36,867 nt of DNA from a virus, in IMG/VR virus record IMGVR_UViG_3300032053_000231, positions 1 through 36,867 of that record. One strand, given 5' to 3'. The position numbers and the translations under genes are program-made. The notes beneath the pieces are model-generated. The model was not told the origin of the DNA and did no database searches. It was given only the letters and a program-made list of their open reading frames with translations. Shown piece by piece: positions 16,162-24,167 of the stretch; position 1 is the stretch's first letter; each line of letters begins with the position of its first letter.

Positions 16162-16923
16162 ATGAGCGAAATAGGAACAGACATAGAAAAAGGAGTTGAG
16201 TTTTTTAAACATGAGCTTGCTATTGCAAAAACGCATCATAAATATGCTTATGTCATTTCGGGTATTGTAATTATAGCAATCTGTTTATTTTCTTTTAGGG
16301 AGTGTCAACATCAAAAACATGCCGACGATTTAGTAAAAAATATTTCTACTTACTCCGATAGCGCAAAACACTATAAGTCAAAATTCGGTGAAATTGCTTT
16401 TAATCAAACATTACAATTTGATAATAAAAAACAATTAGAGTCATATATCGCAAGTAACGACACATTAAAGCAGTTATTAAAAAAATATAAGAGTACAAAT
16501 TCTATATCGGTTATAAAAGAAACGGTATTTATACACGATACAGTTTCGATACCATTTATAACAAAGATTCCATGTAATTTTAATGCATTTAAAATAAGAA
16601 CCCATAAGGATAGTCTTTATAAATTTGTTGGAACACTTTATCCTGATAAATTTTACGTAGATACAATTTCAATGAGTAACAAACAAACTATTGTTGATGG
16701 ATATAAAAAAACAGGATTATTTAAAAAGGAACACATGATAGAAATTTTAAATAGTAATCCTTTTATTTCTGTAAAAAACATAGGGGGATATAGTGTTAAG
16801 GATAAGCCAAAAAGATTTGGACTTGGATTTTCAGTAGGATATGGATTTGGATTCAGACAAAATACAGTTTATGTAAATCCGTATATTGGAATTTCGGCTA
16901 ACTATAATTTAATTAGTTTTTAA
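16162..16923 (+). CDS. Inner-membrane-anchored protein with beta-rich C-terminus, spanin candidate
   Basis: 253 residues: a short cytoplasmic N-terminus, one membrane helix at about 27-45, a helical and charged middle (DLVKNISTYSDSAKHYKSKF), and an HDTV motif (FIHDTVSIPF). The C-terminus (218-253) is made of short Gly/aromatic strands (GLGFSVGYGFGF, VNPYIGISANYNL) typical of Bacteroidota outer-membrane barrel ends. A protein tied to the inner membrane with an outer-membrane-like tail, directly after endolysin and holin, is a reasonable candidate for linking or fusing the envelopes. It overlaps the next gene by one base (TAATG). Confidence 0.55.
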   Translation: MSEIGTDIEKGVEFFKHELAIAKTHHKYAYVISGIVIIAICLFSFRECQHQKHADDLVKNISTYSDSAKHYKSKFGEIAFNQTLQFDNKKQLESYIASNDTLKQLLKKYKSTNSISVIKETVFIHDTVSIPFITKIPCNFNAFKIRTHKDSLYKFVGTLYPDKFYVDTISMSNKQTIVDGYKKTGLFKKEHMIEILNSNPFISVKNIGGYSVKDKPKRFGLGFSVGYGFGFRQNTVYVNPYIGISANYNLISF

Positions 16924-17417
16924 TGGGATTTGCAGGAGAAATAAAAGATGTGTCACAAAGCAAGTATGCTACCGCTGCCTTATACGCATTCTTAGGTGGG
17001 TTAGTGATTTCAGACATGTTGCCTACGCCCGCTGACGCAGTTTTTTTTAACTATTCTAAAAAATTAAGAGATGATTTTTATAATAAAAAAATAACTCCTT
17101 CACAATATTGGCGCAGAGAGGCGATTGGATATTATGGTTTCAACGTCGCTTGGTGGTTATTGGTAGCAGGAGTTATTATTGCAACAAAAGGCACTGCACA
17201 AACTAAATTAAAAGTTGCTTCTGCAATTATTGGTGGCGGAGCTGTGATAGCAATAATACATAAAAATATTCGTAAAGATGAAAAACAACAAGAATTGGAA
17301 GGGCAACAAAAATTAGAATTATTAAAACAACATCCTGAAATAGTAGAAATTTTAAGTAGACCTGAGTTTAAGGATATTAGTCAAATGCTAAAATCAAAAC
17401 CTAAATTAAATAAATAA
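16923..17417 (+). CDS. Hypothetical membrane protein, three spans
   Basis: 164 residues with hydrophobic segments at about 15-31, 70-88 and 97-113. The loop between the first two is hydrophilic and contains KKLRDDFYNKKITPSQYWRRE. The C-terminal tail is charged and helical (EKQQELEGQQKLELLKQHPEIVEILSR). It starts inside the stop of the preceding gene (TAATG), so the two are probably made together. It may belong to the lysis set; no family recognised. Confidence 0.6.
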   Translation: MGFAGEIKDVSQSKYATAALYAFLGGLVISDMLPTPADAVFFNYSKKLRDDFYNKKITPSQYWRREAIGYYGFNVAWWLLVAGVIIATKGTAQTKLKVASAIIGGGAVIAIIHKNIRKDEKQQELEGQQKLELLKQHPEIVEILSRPEFKDISQMLKSKPKLNK

Positions 17418-17429
17418 TAAAATTAAAAA

Positions 17430-19424
17430 ATGAATTATAATTCAATAAATATTGGCAGAACAATAGGAGCGGGTACTTTCGACTTATACCAATCTGATTT
17501 TCAAATATCCGTAGATACCACTCTTGGAATTTGTACTATAAATTTGCCTACCATAAGTTCTATTTTAGAACAGCGTTTAAAATCAGGATATTTACAAGTT
17601 ATTGAATATTTGATTGCGGATGTATCGGGAACAGCAGGGGTAAATAAAATTACGGTTGTAGCAGCAGGTGGAGAAACTATAAATGGCGGAGCATCTGTTG
17701 ATTTAGCTGTAAATAATATTTCAGCAACATTAACACCGACATCTCAAAAAACTTGGGATTTATCATCAAGTATATCAAGTGGGGGCGGTTCTGTAACTAA
17801 TTTTCAAAAAATTCTCCTTGTTGATGGCACTTATGGTAATGATACAACCGCAGTTCCATACGACCAATTAAAGCCATTTCAAACAATTGACGCTGCTATC
17901 GCTGTTGCTTCAAGTGGAGATTTGATTTATATAAATCCTAATCCATCAGGGTCTTATTTTTCATTCAGTAATATTTTTCCTTTTAAATTAAATTACTATG
18001 TGAGTAAAGGTGCGGATATACTATTCTTTAATGCGGGCATAGCTTATGTCGGGACAGATGACGTTTCTATTTTTGGAGAAGGTACTATTTCTTTTTTCAA
18101 CTTGGCGCTTTCAGGCGCTTATAGTGGAACAGTTTCTATAAATTGTTTTAATATAACGTTTAATGCAAATCTTGAAGCTTCAGGTTCTTGGAATGGAGAT
18201 ATAATTCTTAATGCTACTAATAAACTTACAATGAATGGGTTCATTCTTTATAACAATTCTTCATGGTGGGCAGGCGCAACAAAAGCAACAAACCTTACAA
18301 TCACTACCCCTGAAGTTGTAAATAATAGTGGAATTTTATTTATATTTTATCCTGCCACACTTCAATTAAATTTAAATATTGGAATCTATAACTCATTAAT
18401 TACAGCTGGAACAAAAGATATTTGGTGCTTTGGTGGAGCGCTACCCACATATCCTGTTATTTCATATATTAATATTGAAAGGTCAAAAGCAGATAGGTCA
18501 ATAGCAGGTTACGCAGGCTCATTCCTTGCATTCATTAGTGGTAATTCGTTTAATACAACATTCATTACGGGTGATTATACTTATTTAGGAAATGGGGTAG
18601 CGGTTCAAATACCTACATTAATAGAATCAACATATAATGGAGGTAAAATTTATTTTAATGGCGTTGCAAATATCACAAAAGGGTCTATGCTTATAGAGGT
18701 AAATTCACCTTTACAAGTCACATTAATATATATAGTTACCGTTGGGGTTCAATTCACTGCGTTAGAAACTGTAACTAATGGTCTTGGCGCAAGCGGTACG
18801 GTTCTCTCAGTTAATAGCCCTACAAGTATTACATTAACACAGACCACAGTGGATAATTTTGGAATAGGCGACACAATAACAGGGGCTACAAGTTTAACTC
18901 AAGCAACTGTAAATACTGCTACATACGATTCGGATTGTAAAATTCAAATTAAAGGTAAGGTTAATATTGATAATTCATCAATTGATTTTTTTGAATATTT
19001 ATTTTCTTGTTATTTTGTTTCTGAATGTAAACTTGAAATACTTGCTGATACAATCTATAATTCGCCATTAAATTATGGTTTATTTATCGGCAGATATAAC
19101 GGAGACTCCGTGCCTACTGCACAGGTAGATGTAAATGATTCTCAATTAGTAAATATATATGGTAGTGGAATTGAACCGTCGGCAATAATAAAAGGAATAG
19201 ATGCCTTTACTCCATTCGCACCTACTGTTGTATTTTGGGGAAAATTAAGACTTAAAAATAATAAAATTGTAACGACAGGCGCTACATCAATAGAAGGAGG
19301 CAATGCGGGCGAGCCTGTTGAGGTTTATTCTTCTTATGCAAATAAACCGCAAGTAAGTATAGCCAATACAATTGCTGGCACTGCAATTATTACAGACATT
19401 GCTATCACATCTAATAACTTTTAA
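17430..19424 (+). CDS. Beta-helix tail spike or fibre-like protein
   Basis: 664 residues, no signal peptide or membrane segment. After a small N-terminal domain and a Gly/Ser linker (SSISSGGGS) comes the pectate-lyase-like entry motif LLVDGTYGNDTTAVPYDQLKPFQTI-DAAI (split here), then many short strand repeats rich in Asn, Gly, Ile and Thr, consistent with a right-handed parallel beta helix. Such phage proteins are usually receptor-binding or glycan-cleaving tail spikes. I see no clear catalytic signature, so binding is as likely as cleavage. It lies among lysis-type genes rather than with the Gly-X-Ser fibre. Confidence 0.7.
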   Translation: MNYNSINIGRTIGAGTFDLYQSDFQISVDTTLGICTINLPTISSILEQRLKSGYLQVIEYLIADVSGTAGVNKITVVAAGGETINGGASVDLAVNNISATLTPTSQKTWDLSSSISSGGGSVTNFQKILLVDGTYGNDTTAVPYDQLKPFQTIDAAIAVASSGDLIYINPNPSGSYFSFSNIFPFKLNYYVSKGADILFFNAGIAYVGTDDVSIFGEGTISFFNLALSGAYSGTVSINCFNITFNANLEASGSWNGDIILNATNKLTMNGFILYNNSSWWAGATKATNLTITTPEVVNNSGILFIFYPATLQLNLNIGIYNSLITAGTKDIWCFGGALPTYPVISYINIERSKADRSIAGYAGSFLAFISGNSFNTTFITGDYTYLGNGVAVQIPTLIESTYNGGKIYFNGVANITKGSMLIEVNSPLQVTLIYIVTVGVQFTALETVTNGLGASGTVLSVNSPTSITLTQTTVDNFGIGDTITGATSLTQATVNTATYDSDCKIQIKGKVNIDNSSIDFFEYLFSCYFVSECKLEILADTIYNSPLNYGLFIGRYNGDSVPTAQVDVNDSQLVNIYGSGIEPSAIIKGIDAFTPFAPTVVFWGKLRLKNNKIVTTGATSIEGGNAGEPVEVYSSYANKPQVSIANTIAGTAIITDIAITSNNF

Positions 19425-19448
19425 AAACTAAAATAAAAAATAAAACAA

Positions 19449-19649
19449 ATGATAATCAACGCAATTCAAATAGTAATAAAACAAAGTCCTGCGGGGACTC
19501 AAGGCATGAGTGTTTCTCTTTCTGAGTTTAATCCAAACATACTACCTCCATCACAGCAAACGTCAGCTAACATTGACACAAGCACATTTAATCAAAATGA
19601 GACTAATACGTTAAATGCTTTCATAGCATTGATTAATTCTAAGATGTAA
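19449..19649 (+). CDS. Hypothetical 66-residue protein
   Basis: A small soluble protein right after the spike-like gene. The N-terminal strand MIINAIQIVIKQSP and Gly-rich turn lead to a Ser/Asn/Gln-rich middle and a C-terminal helix (NQNETNTLNAFIALINSKM). No Cys, signal or membrane segment. Placement suggests a spike accessory protein or chaperone; no family recognised. Confidence 0.55.
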   Translation: MIINAIQIVIKQSPAGTQGMSVSLSEFNPNILPPSQQTSANIDTSTFNQNETNTLNAFIALINSKM

Positions 19650-19669
19650 TTTTACACAAAACATATAAT

Positions 19670-19915
19670 ATGGATAAAATAAAATCAATATTAGTCCAAA
19701 TATTTGCCACAAAAATAGGTTGGCTTATAATATCATTATTGATGATATTAGTGTTTATTATTTTGTCAGATAAATACGCTTGGGCTGATACCGCTATATA
19801 CATTTGTCTGATTTATCCAATAGGATATACATTGACGGTATGTATTTATGCATGGATAATTAATCCGATTAGGAATCGAAAACAAAATAAAAATCTGAAC
19901 GATGGAAACAAATAA
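19670..19915 (+). CDS. Two-span small membrane protein
   Basis: 81 residues with hydrophobic segments at about 17-33 and 41-65 and a basic tail (NPIRNRKQNKN). It overlaps the next membrane-protein gene by 14 bases. Four consecutive genes here (19670-21423) all encode membrane or lipid-anchored proteins, so it probably belongs to an envelope or lysis set. No family recognised. Confidence 0.6.
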   Translation: MDKIKSILVQIFATKIGWLIISLLMILVFIILSDKYAWADTAIYICLIYPIGYTLTVCIYAWIINPIRNRKQNKNLNDGNK

Positions 19916-20198
19916 TAATTCCAATGACAATATTGAAAAGTCATTCAAGAGTTGGTTTAAAATTATGTGGCAGAATTTTTTCATTCAATTATTTGTTGGA
20001 TTTTTCACAATATTAATTATCGAACTTTTTAATTTTGATTGGTGCGTAAATGCTTTTAATGACGCAAAATCAGACGGAATACCCGCCACCATATTCGCTT
20101 GTTTTGGTTTAGCTCTACCATTGGCAGGGGCTTTGATTGTGGGTTACAAGGGCTTATGGCAGTATTGGCGTGATTTAATGACGGGAAAGAATAGATGA
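19902..20198 (+). CDS. Two-span small membrane protein
   Basis: 98 residues: Asn-rich soluble N-terminus, membrane segments at about 26-44 and 62-82, short basic C-terminus (WQYWRDLMTGKNR). It overlaps both neighbours (14 bases upstream, ATGA downstream), showing translational coupling within the membrane-protein run. Size and topology would suit a holin or antiholin, but there is no diagnostic motif. Confidence 0.6.
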   Translation: METNNNSNDNIEKSFKSWFKIMWQNFFIQLFVGFFTILIIELFNFDWCVNAFNDAKSDGIPATIFACFGLALPLAGALIVGYKGLWQYWRDLMTGKNR

Positions 20199-20596
20199 TG
20201 CTAATTAGTTTAATATTTTTTATTCTTGCGTCAATTTCAAATGCGGTGATGGACACTTGTAGTCACCATTTTTCTAATTCAGTATTTTCAAAACTAAATC
20301 CTAAATTTTGGGATGCCACTATAAGTTGGATGAATAAGTATGTGGACGGAAATCCGTCTAAAGGCATCAGAAAATTATTTTGGATTATTAATTTTCCCGT
20401 TCAATTAACCGACGCATGGCACATGTTCAAATCACTAATGATAATTTTCATTTGTGCAAGCATAGCAACATTCAAAGGCTATACTATTTATTATTTTGAA
20501 TATGAGTGGCTAAATATTGCAATAGCCATAATAGTCTATGGAACTACTTGGAATTTATTTTTTTCGCTGTATTATGGCTATATCTTTAAAAAATGA
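20195..20596 (+). CDS. Conserved-looking phage membrane protein
   Basis: 133 residues with a hydrophobic N-terminus (about 1-18) and spans at about 80-99 and 108-129. The polar loop contains PKFWDATISWMNKYVDGNPSKG and FPVQLTDAWHMFKS; the NPxxG and DAWH text is of a kind I associate with a small membrane family common in Bacteroidota phages, from memory only. ATGA overlaps at both ends tie it to the genes on either side. Function unknown. Confidence 0.6.
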   Translation: MMLISLIFFILASISNAVMDTCSHHFSNSVFSKLNPKFWDATISWMNKYVDGNPSKGIRKLFWIINFPVQLTDAWHMFKSLMIIFICASIATFKGYTIYYFEYEWLNIAIAIIVYGTTWNLFFSLYYGYIFKK

Positions 20597-21423
20597 AAAA
20601 TACAATTGTATTTGTTTTATTCTTATTGTTATTTTACATAATATCATGTAAAGTAACTCAAGAAAAAAACGTACATACTGAAAATCATTTGCCTAAATCT
20701 GATAAAGTTAATGCCGATAGTATTAAAAAAAAATATGATTTTGCCGAATTAAAAGAAAATAAAGTAAGAGTTGAGAGTTCAAAATTATTAGTTGGTGATA
20801 ATGGAATGGAGTATTATCATGAAGATTTAAGGATAATCGAAGTTCCGAATACAAAAATAATTAAGCAACATAGTAGTTTATCTGAAGGCAGAATAGTTTA
20901 TCGTATACCGAATATCATGAAAGTTCGTAGCACGTATAAGGTGCTTGTACGAATTTCAAAATCAAAAGCAACAGTAAGTATTTACGATTCATTGTCAGGT
21001 GATGTGATGACAAGTCATCTCCCAATCACCGAAACTATGGAAGTTAAGTTGATAGATGTTTCTCCGAGTGATAAAAAAATGTTTGACATTGTAACTGATG
21101 ATAATGGGACACAGATTGTTGAAAGCGGTGATACTTATACTGAATGGAGTTGGGACGTTACGCCAATACATGTTGGCGTTTCAAAATTAAAAATAATTGT
21201 ATCAACAATTCATAACGGCAATAAAAAAGATATTGTTTATGAGGACGCTGTTGAAATTGAAAGAGACATTAAAGAACAAATTATTTTCTTTTGGGAAGAG
21301 TATTGGAAATGGATTATCACTACGTTCATAACACCATTTTTCATTTGGTGGTGGAAGAATAGAAAAAGTAAAAAGAAGAAAGGCGAAGAAGAAACTGAAA
21401 AAGAAGAAGATGGCAAAAGTTAA
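20593..21423 (+). CDS. Lipoprotein with C-terminal membrane helix, unimolecular spanin candidate
   Basis: 276 residues. The N-terminus is a lipoprotein signal with lipobox FYIISC, lipidated at Cys19. A long periplasmic region follows; the later part is beta-rich with WSWDVTPIHVGVSKLKI. Near the C-terminus is one membrane helix (WKWIITTFITPFFIWWW, 238-254) and a charged cytoplasmic tail. An outer-membrane lipid anchor plus an inner-membrane C-terminal helix is the layout of unimolecular spanins such as T1 gp11, though this one is about twice as long. The beta domain next to a membrane helix also occurs in bacterial signalling proteins, so the alternative is a host-type envelope protein. Confidence 0.6.
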   Translation: MKNTIVFVLFLLLFYIISCKVTQEKNVHTENHLPKSDKVNADSIKKKYDFAELKENKVRVESSKLLVGDNGMEYYHEDLRIIEVPNTKIIKQHSSLSEGRIVYRIPNIMKVRSTYKVLVRISKSKATVSIYDSLSGDVMTSHLPITETMEVKLIDVSPSDKKMFDIVTDDNGTQIVESGDTYTEWSWDVTPIHVGVSKLKIIVSTIHNGNKKDIVYEDAVEIERDIKEQIIFFWEEYWKWIITTFITPFFIWWWKNRKSKKKKGEEETEKEEDGKS

Positions 21424-21645
21424 ATTATTCGATAAGGAACACGGCACTTATAAATTCAGATGTCCCGCAGGGCATGACCATTACATTAATACTATTGTTC
21501 CAAACCATCAAGAAGCTCAATGGGGCTTCAATGGCGATGTAAATAATCCAACATTCACTCCATCAGTAAACGAACGTACAGATTTTGTTCCGATTGTTCG
21601 CATGGTTTAGCAGGACAGACGATGGATTTGCCTGAATTAGATTAG
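21410..21645 (+). pseudogene. Frame-shifted remnant of a DUF6527-like phage protein
   Basis: The frame from ATG 21410 reads FRCPAGHDHYINTIV, then WGFNGDVNNPTFTPSV, matching the first two thirds of a DUF6527-like phage protein. It then runs into a stop at 21608. The typical family ending, DCSHGLAGQTMDLPELD, is present but in another frame, from 21592 to the stop at 21643-21645. The middle segment expected between them is missing. I read this as an internal deletion that shifted frame, or less likely a sequencing error. The family name is from memory. The ATG is preceded by AGAAGAAG. Confidence 0.6.
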
Positions 21646-21839
21646 TACAATTTTTCCAACCATATTTTTACTTGGGTATAGTAATCGTATTTGTCAATAG
21701 CGTCCTTATTTCTGTTCAAGAAAACAAAATCATTCAGGTCGTCTCTTAGCTCATCAACATAGGATATGGCTCTTTTCTTATTTCTATATTGAGTCATTAG
21801 AGAAATAGCTCTGTCCTTTGCGGTTACATCAAATTTCAT
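21642..21839 (-). CDS. Small helical phage protein, 65 residues
   Basis: Last gene of the minus-strand block; its stop overlaps the end of the decayed plus-strand gene. Text such as VTAKDRAISLMTQYRNKKRAISYVDELRDDL and a closing YYTQVKIWLEKLY follow a pattern common in small Bacteroidota phage and prophage proteins (AKE...AK..A...VDEI...YW..VK.EI..L). All helix, soluble, function unknown. It overlaps the preceding gene by 11 bases. Confidence 0.65.
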   Translation of the reverse strand: MKFDVTAKDRAISLMTQYRNKKRAISYVDELRDDLNDFVFLNRNKDAIDKYDYYTQVKIWLEKLY

Positions 21840-22338
21840 ATTCTTTTTTCATTAGCTCATCGTATTTTTTGTCAGATTCTTTGTTATTATAAGTCATCCT
21901 GCATCCGCCTAAAAATTGTCGTTCTGAATTTATTCTGCAAATTTTTTCTAATATTTTATCCCTGTCATGCAATATTTTATGTCTTCGTTTTGGAGATTGT
22001 ATTTCAATAACATCTTCGCCATCCACGTAGTATAATCCTACTCCACTACCAATTTCTGAAGGCTTAATTAGGTCTTTTGGACAGGCATAAGAAAAATAAT
22101 TTGGTGAACGGTCAGGAGCTATATGGGCATAAAACGAGTGCTTCTTTTTCTTCTTGTCAGCCGTAAAATCACTACGGCTAATTTTCACTTCAAATTCGTA
22201 AAGCATTCCACTTTTTGAAATAGAGATAACATCCAATTCAAAATCACTAATTAAATATTTTACATTTTCACAGACAGGCGAATGAAATTTCAGCACTTGC
22301 ATTTTACCTATTGCTTTTTGTATTTCTTTTGTGGTCAT
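21829..22338 (-). CDS. PD-(D/E)XK nuclease-like protein (MmcB-like pattern)
   Basis: 169 residues. ELDVISIS (34-41) followed by YEFEVKISRSDF (47-58) gives Asp36 and Glu50-Val-Lys52, the D...ExK core of PD-(D/E)XK nucleases. The wording EFEVKISRSDFTADKKKKKH resembles MmcB-type DNA repair proteins. Basic stretches follow. It is coupled by ATGA to the gene upstream and sits at the distal end of the replication-type genes. Possible roles are host DNA degradation or DNA repair; the exact substrate is not visible. Confidence 0.6.
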   Translation of the reverse strand: MTTKEIQKAIGKMQVLKFHSPVCENVKYLISDFELDVISISKSGMLYEFEVKISRSDFTADKKKKKHSFYAHIAPDRSPNYFSYACPKDLIKPSEIGSGVGLYYVDGEDVIEIQSPKRRHKILHDRDKILEKICRINSERQFLGGCRMTYNNKESDKKYDELMKKEYEI

Positions 22339-23291
22339 TTTTTTAAATTTAGTTCCGCCTCCTCAATAACCGCCTTTAACTCTTTATTTTCTTTAACTAA
22401 TTTTTTAAAAAACCATTTTATTGTTATTTTTCGTGCGTGACTAATAATTAAAGATTCGCCTTCCTTATCTACATCATCCAATTTTAGTTTGTCGTAAATC
22501 GTTTTAAAATTGATTCTCTGCCCGAAATTCTTTGCATTCTTAGGGTGGTGTTTTAATTTAAGTTCTTCTACTGCCTTATCCCAAATAGCCTGCTGTTGCC
22601 CCTCATCCAAATTAATTAATCCGAGTTTTTTACAATACGTGTAAAAATTATTTTTGAAATCATAGAAATCATAGATATTGTTTTTTTTATAATTTTCAAA
22701 CTTAGAATAAATACTATTAAGCCAATCGTTATGAATTTTTAATTTCTGTTCTTCAGTAAGCTCTTTCGGTTTTTCAATATCACTTGGTTTTATGTATGGA
22801 AGTCGTAACATAGCTTCGTGCTTTGTAGTAGTTATGTAAGTATCTAACCACTCAACCATTGTAGATATATTAATGCCATAAAATTTACCATATTTTTTTC
22901 TCACGCCCATCCTAAAGGCAATACCAATTTCTTCAATAGTTAAATGAGAATAATCTCTTTTTATTTCTTCAATAGCGATAGGAATGAATATCGTTCTGTC
23001 TGATTTACTAAAAGTTTCCAATGAAACTCCTGATTCCCAAATCATCTTTGTAAAAATAGAAACTAATTGTTTTTGCGGTTCACTCCCAATATCCAAATCT
23101 AAATTTCTAACTCTTTCATTATTTAGAGTGGCTAATAAAACCTCTTTTTCTAATGGCACAATCAAATCTGAATCTTCTATATCACGAACTTTTAATTTAG
23201 GCATATACAATACGGGAGTTTCTTTATATGGAACGGTTAATCCATTATCCTGATTATCTATTATTTGAAGTTTATTATTTTCTTCTTGCAT
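22335..23291 (-). CDS. Hypothetical 318-residue protein, replication region
   Basis: Soluble, helix-rich, no Cys-based motif. The segment HLTIEEIGIAFRMGVRKKYGKFYGINISTMVEWLDTYI (quoted in parts: IGIAFRMGVRKKYG, GINISTMVEWLDTYI) is a pattern I associate with Bacteroidota phage proteins near helicase or replication-initiator genes. The C-terminal 60 residues are strongly basic and helical. It lies four bases after the DnaD-like gene and overlaps the nuclease-like gene. A helicase-loader or replisome accessory role is inferred from place only. Confidence 0.55.
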   Translation of the reverse strand: MQEENNKLQIIDNQDNGLTVPYKETPVLYMPKLKVRDIEDSDLIVPLEKEVLLATLNNERVRNLDLDIGSEPQKQLVSIFTKMIWESGVSLETFSKSDRTIFIPIAIEEIKRDYSHLTIEEIGIAFRMGVRKKYGKFYGINISTMVEWLDTYITTTKHEAMLRLPYIKPSDIEKPKELTEEQKLKIHNDWLNSIYSKFENYKKNNIYDFYDFKNNFYTYCKKLGLINLDEGQQQAIWDKAVEELKLKHHPKNAKNFGQRINFKTIYDKLKLDDVDKEGESLIISHARKITIKWFFKKLVKENKELKAVIEEAELNLKK

Positions 23292-23295
23292 GTAA

Positions 23296-24027
23296 TTATT
23301 TTTTCGTAGTTAGTTCTTGATAAACGTCAACTGCGGTTTCAGTTCGACTTTTTTTATTTTCAGAATTTCCATAATATTTTTCTTTCATTTTTTCTTCTCG
23401 TCTTATTCCACCCCTGATAGCAGCTTCATAATCTTTAATTAAAGTACCTCCTTTGGTTTTCCATCCAACCTTAACGTAATGGTCATAAAGGTCTTTAATG
23501 GAATTTATGTGAGCGTCAGCCTTCTCCGATAAGTAATACGCCTGAAAATCCTGAAATGAAGGTATTACAAAACGTTTTGACTCTTTACCTTTTTTTTTAT
23601 TTTCTTTTTCGATTTCTTTTATATCTCGAACGCTTTTTAAAATATCTGAAATTTCTTTTGGGTTTCCAAATCCTTCTAAATTAGAGGCAAGTTTATCTAT
23701 AATCAAATCACTTTCTTCAACTCCTTTTATTAAAGGTAATTTCTTTTTATGTTTTAAAAAATCTTTAATGAAAAGTTTTTTCTTACCGTCACTTAATAAT
23801 TTTATTTTTAAATCGCTCAAAGAATTAACTAAATCATTTTTTGTAAATGTAGAATATTTTTTATCTTTTACAATTCCTTGAATCTGCGTTAGCCAAAGGC
23901 TTACGTTATATTCTATGAATCCTGCCTGATTACAATTATCGTACATAAAATTTAATAAAAGTTTTGGATATGGGTGTAATTCCATATAAAAATTATCTTG
24001 CCATTTCATAGATTCTGCTCTGCTCAT
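23296..24027 (-). CDS. DnaD-like / phage replication initiator-type protein
   Basis: 243 residues from the ATG at 24027, which overlaps the TGA of the upstream HTH gene (ATGA); an earlier TTG would run inside that gene. The N-terminus, MKWQDNFYMELHPYPKLLLN, followed by a GFIEYNVSLWLTQI segment, has the winged-helix look of phage replication initiators. The C-terminus, VIPSFQDFQAYYLSE to VGWKTKGGTLIKDYEAAIRGGI, matches the closing region seen in DnaD-like and O-like proteins, where it follows a W..KGG.I.D....I pattern. The predicted role is origin binding or loading of the replicative helicase. Confidence 0.65.
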   Translation of the reverse strand: MSRAESMKWQDNFYMELHPYPKLLLNFMYDNCNQAGFIEYNVSLWLTQIQGIVKDKKYSTFTKNDLVNSLSDLKIKLLSDGKKKLFIKDFLKHKKKLPLIKGVEESDLIIDKLASNLEGFGNPKEISDILKSVRDIKEIEKENKKKGKESKRFVIPSFQDFQAYYLSEKADAHINSIKDLYDHYVKVGWKTKGGTLIKDYEAAIRGGIRREEKMKEKYYGNSENKKSRTETAVDVYQELTTKK

Positions 24028-24167
24028 TTTACAACTAAAACCCAATTATTACCTATTTTTTTAGCCACAACATTTTCAGGCAATCTACTTTCAGTGATTT
24101 GAAGTAAAACAGCCTGTCTCGTTACTTTAAGTTTTTTTGCGTATTCGGTTACGGATAATTCTTTCAT
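24024..24167 (-). CDS. 47-residue helix-turn-helix protein (excisionase/MerR-like)
   Basis: ATG at 24167, stop TGA at 24024-24026. It overlaps by four bases both the DNA methyltransferase gene upstream and the replication gene downstream, which supports its reality. The sequence LSVTEYAKKLKVTRQAVLLQI is a helix-turn-helix, followed by a short wing (PENVVAKKIGNNWVL). This is the compact HTH_17/excisionase type, which binds DNA or serves as an accessory to a larger protein. It may regulate this operon or help replication initiation. Confidence 0.75.
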   Translation of the reverse strand: MKELSVTEYAKKLKVTRQAVLLQITESRLPENVVAKKIGNNWVLVVK

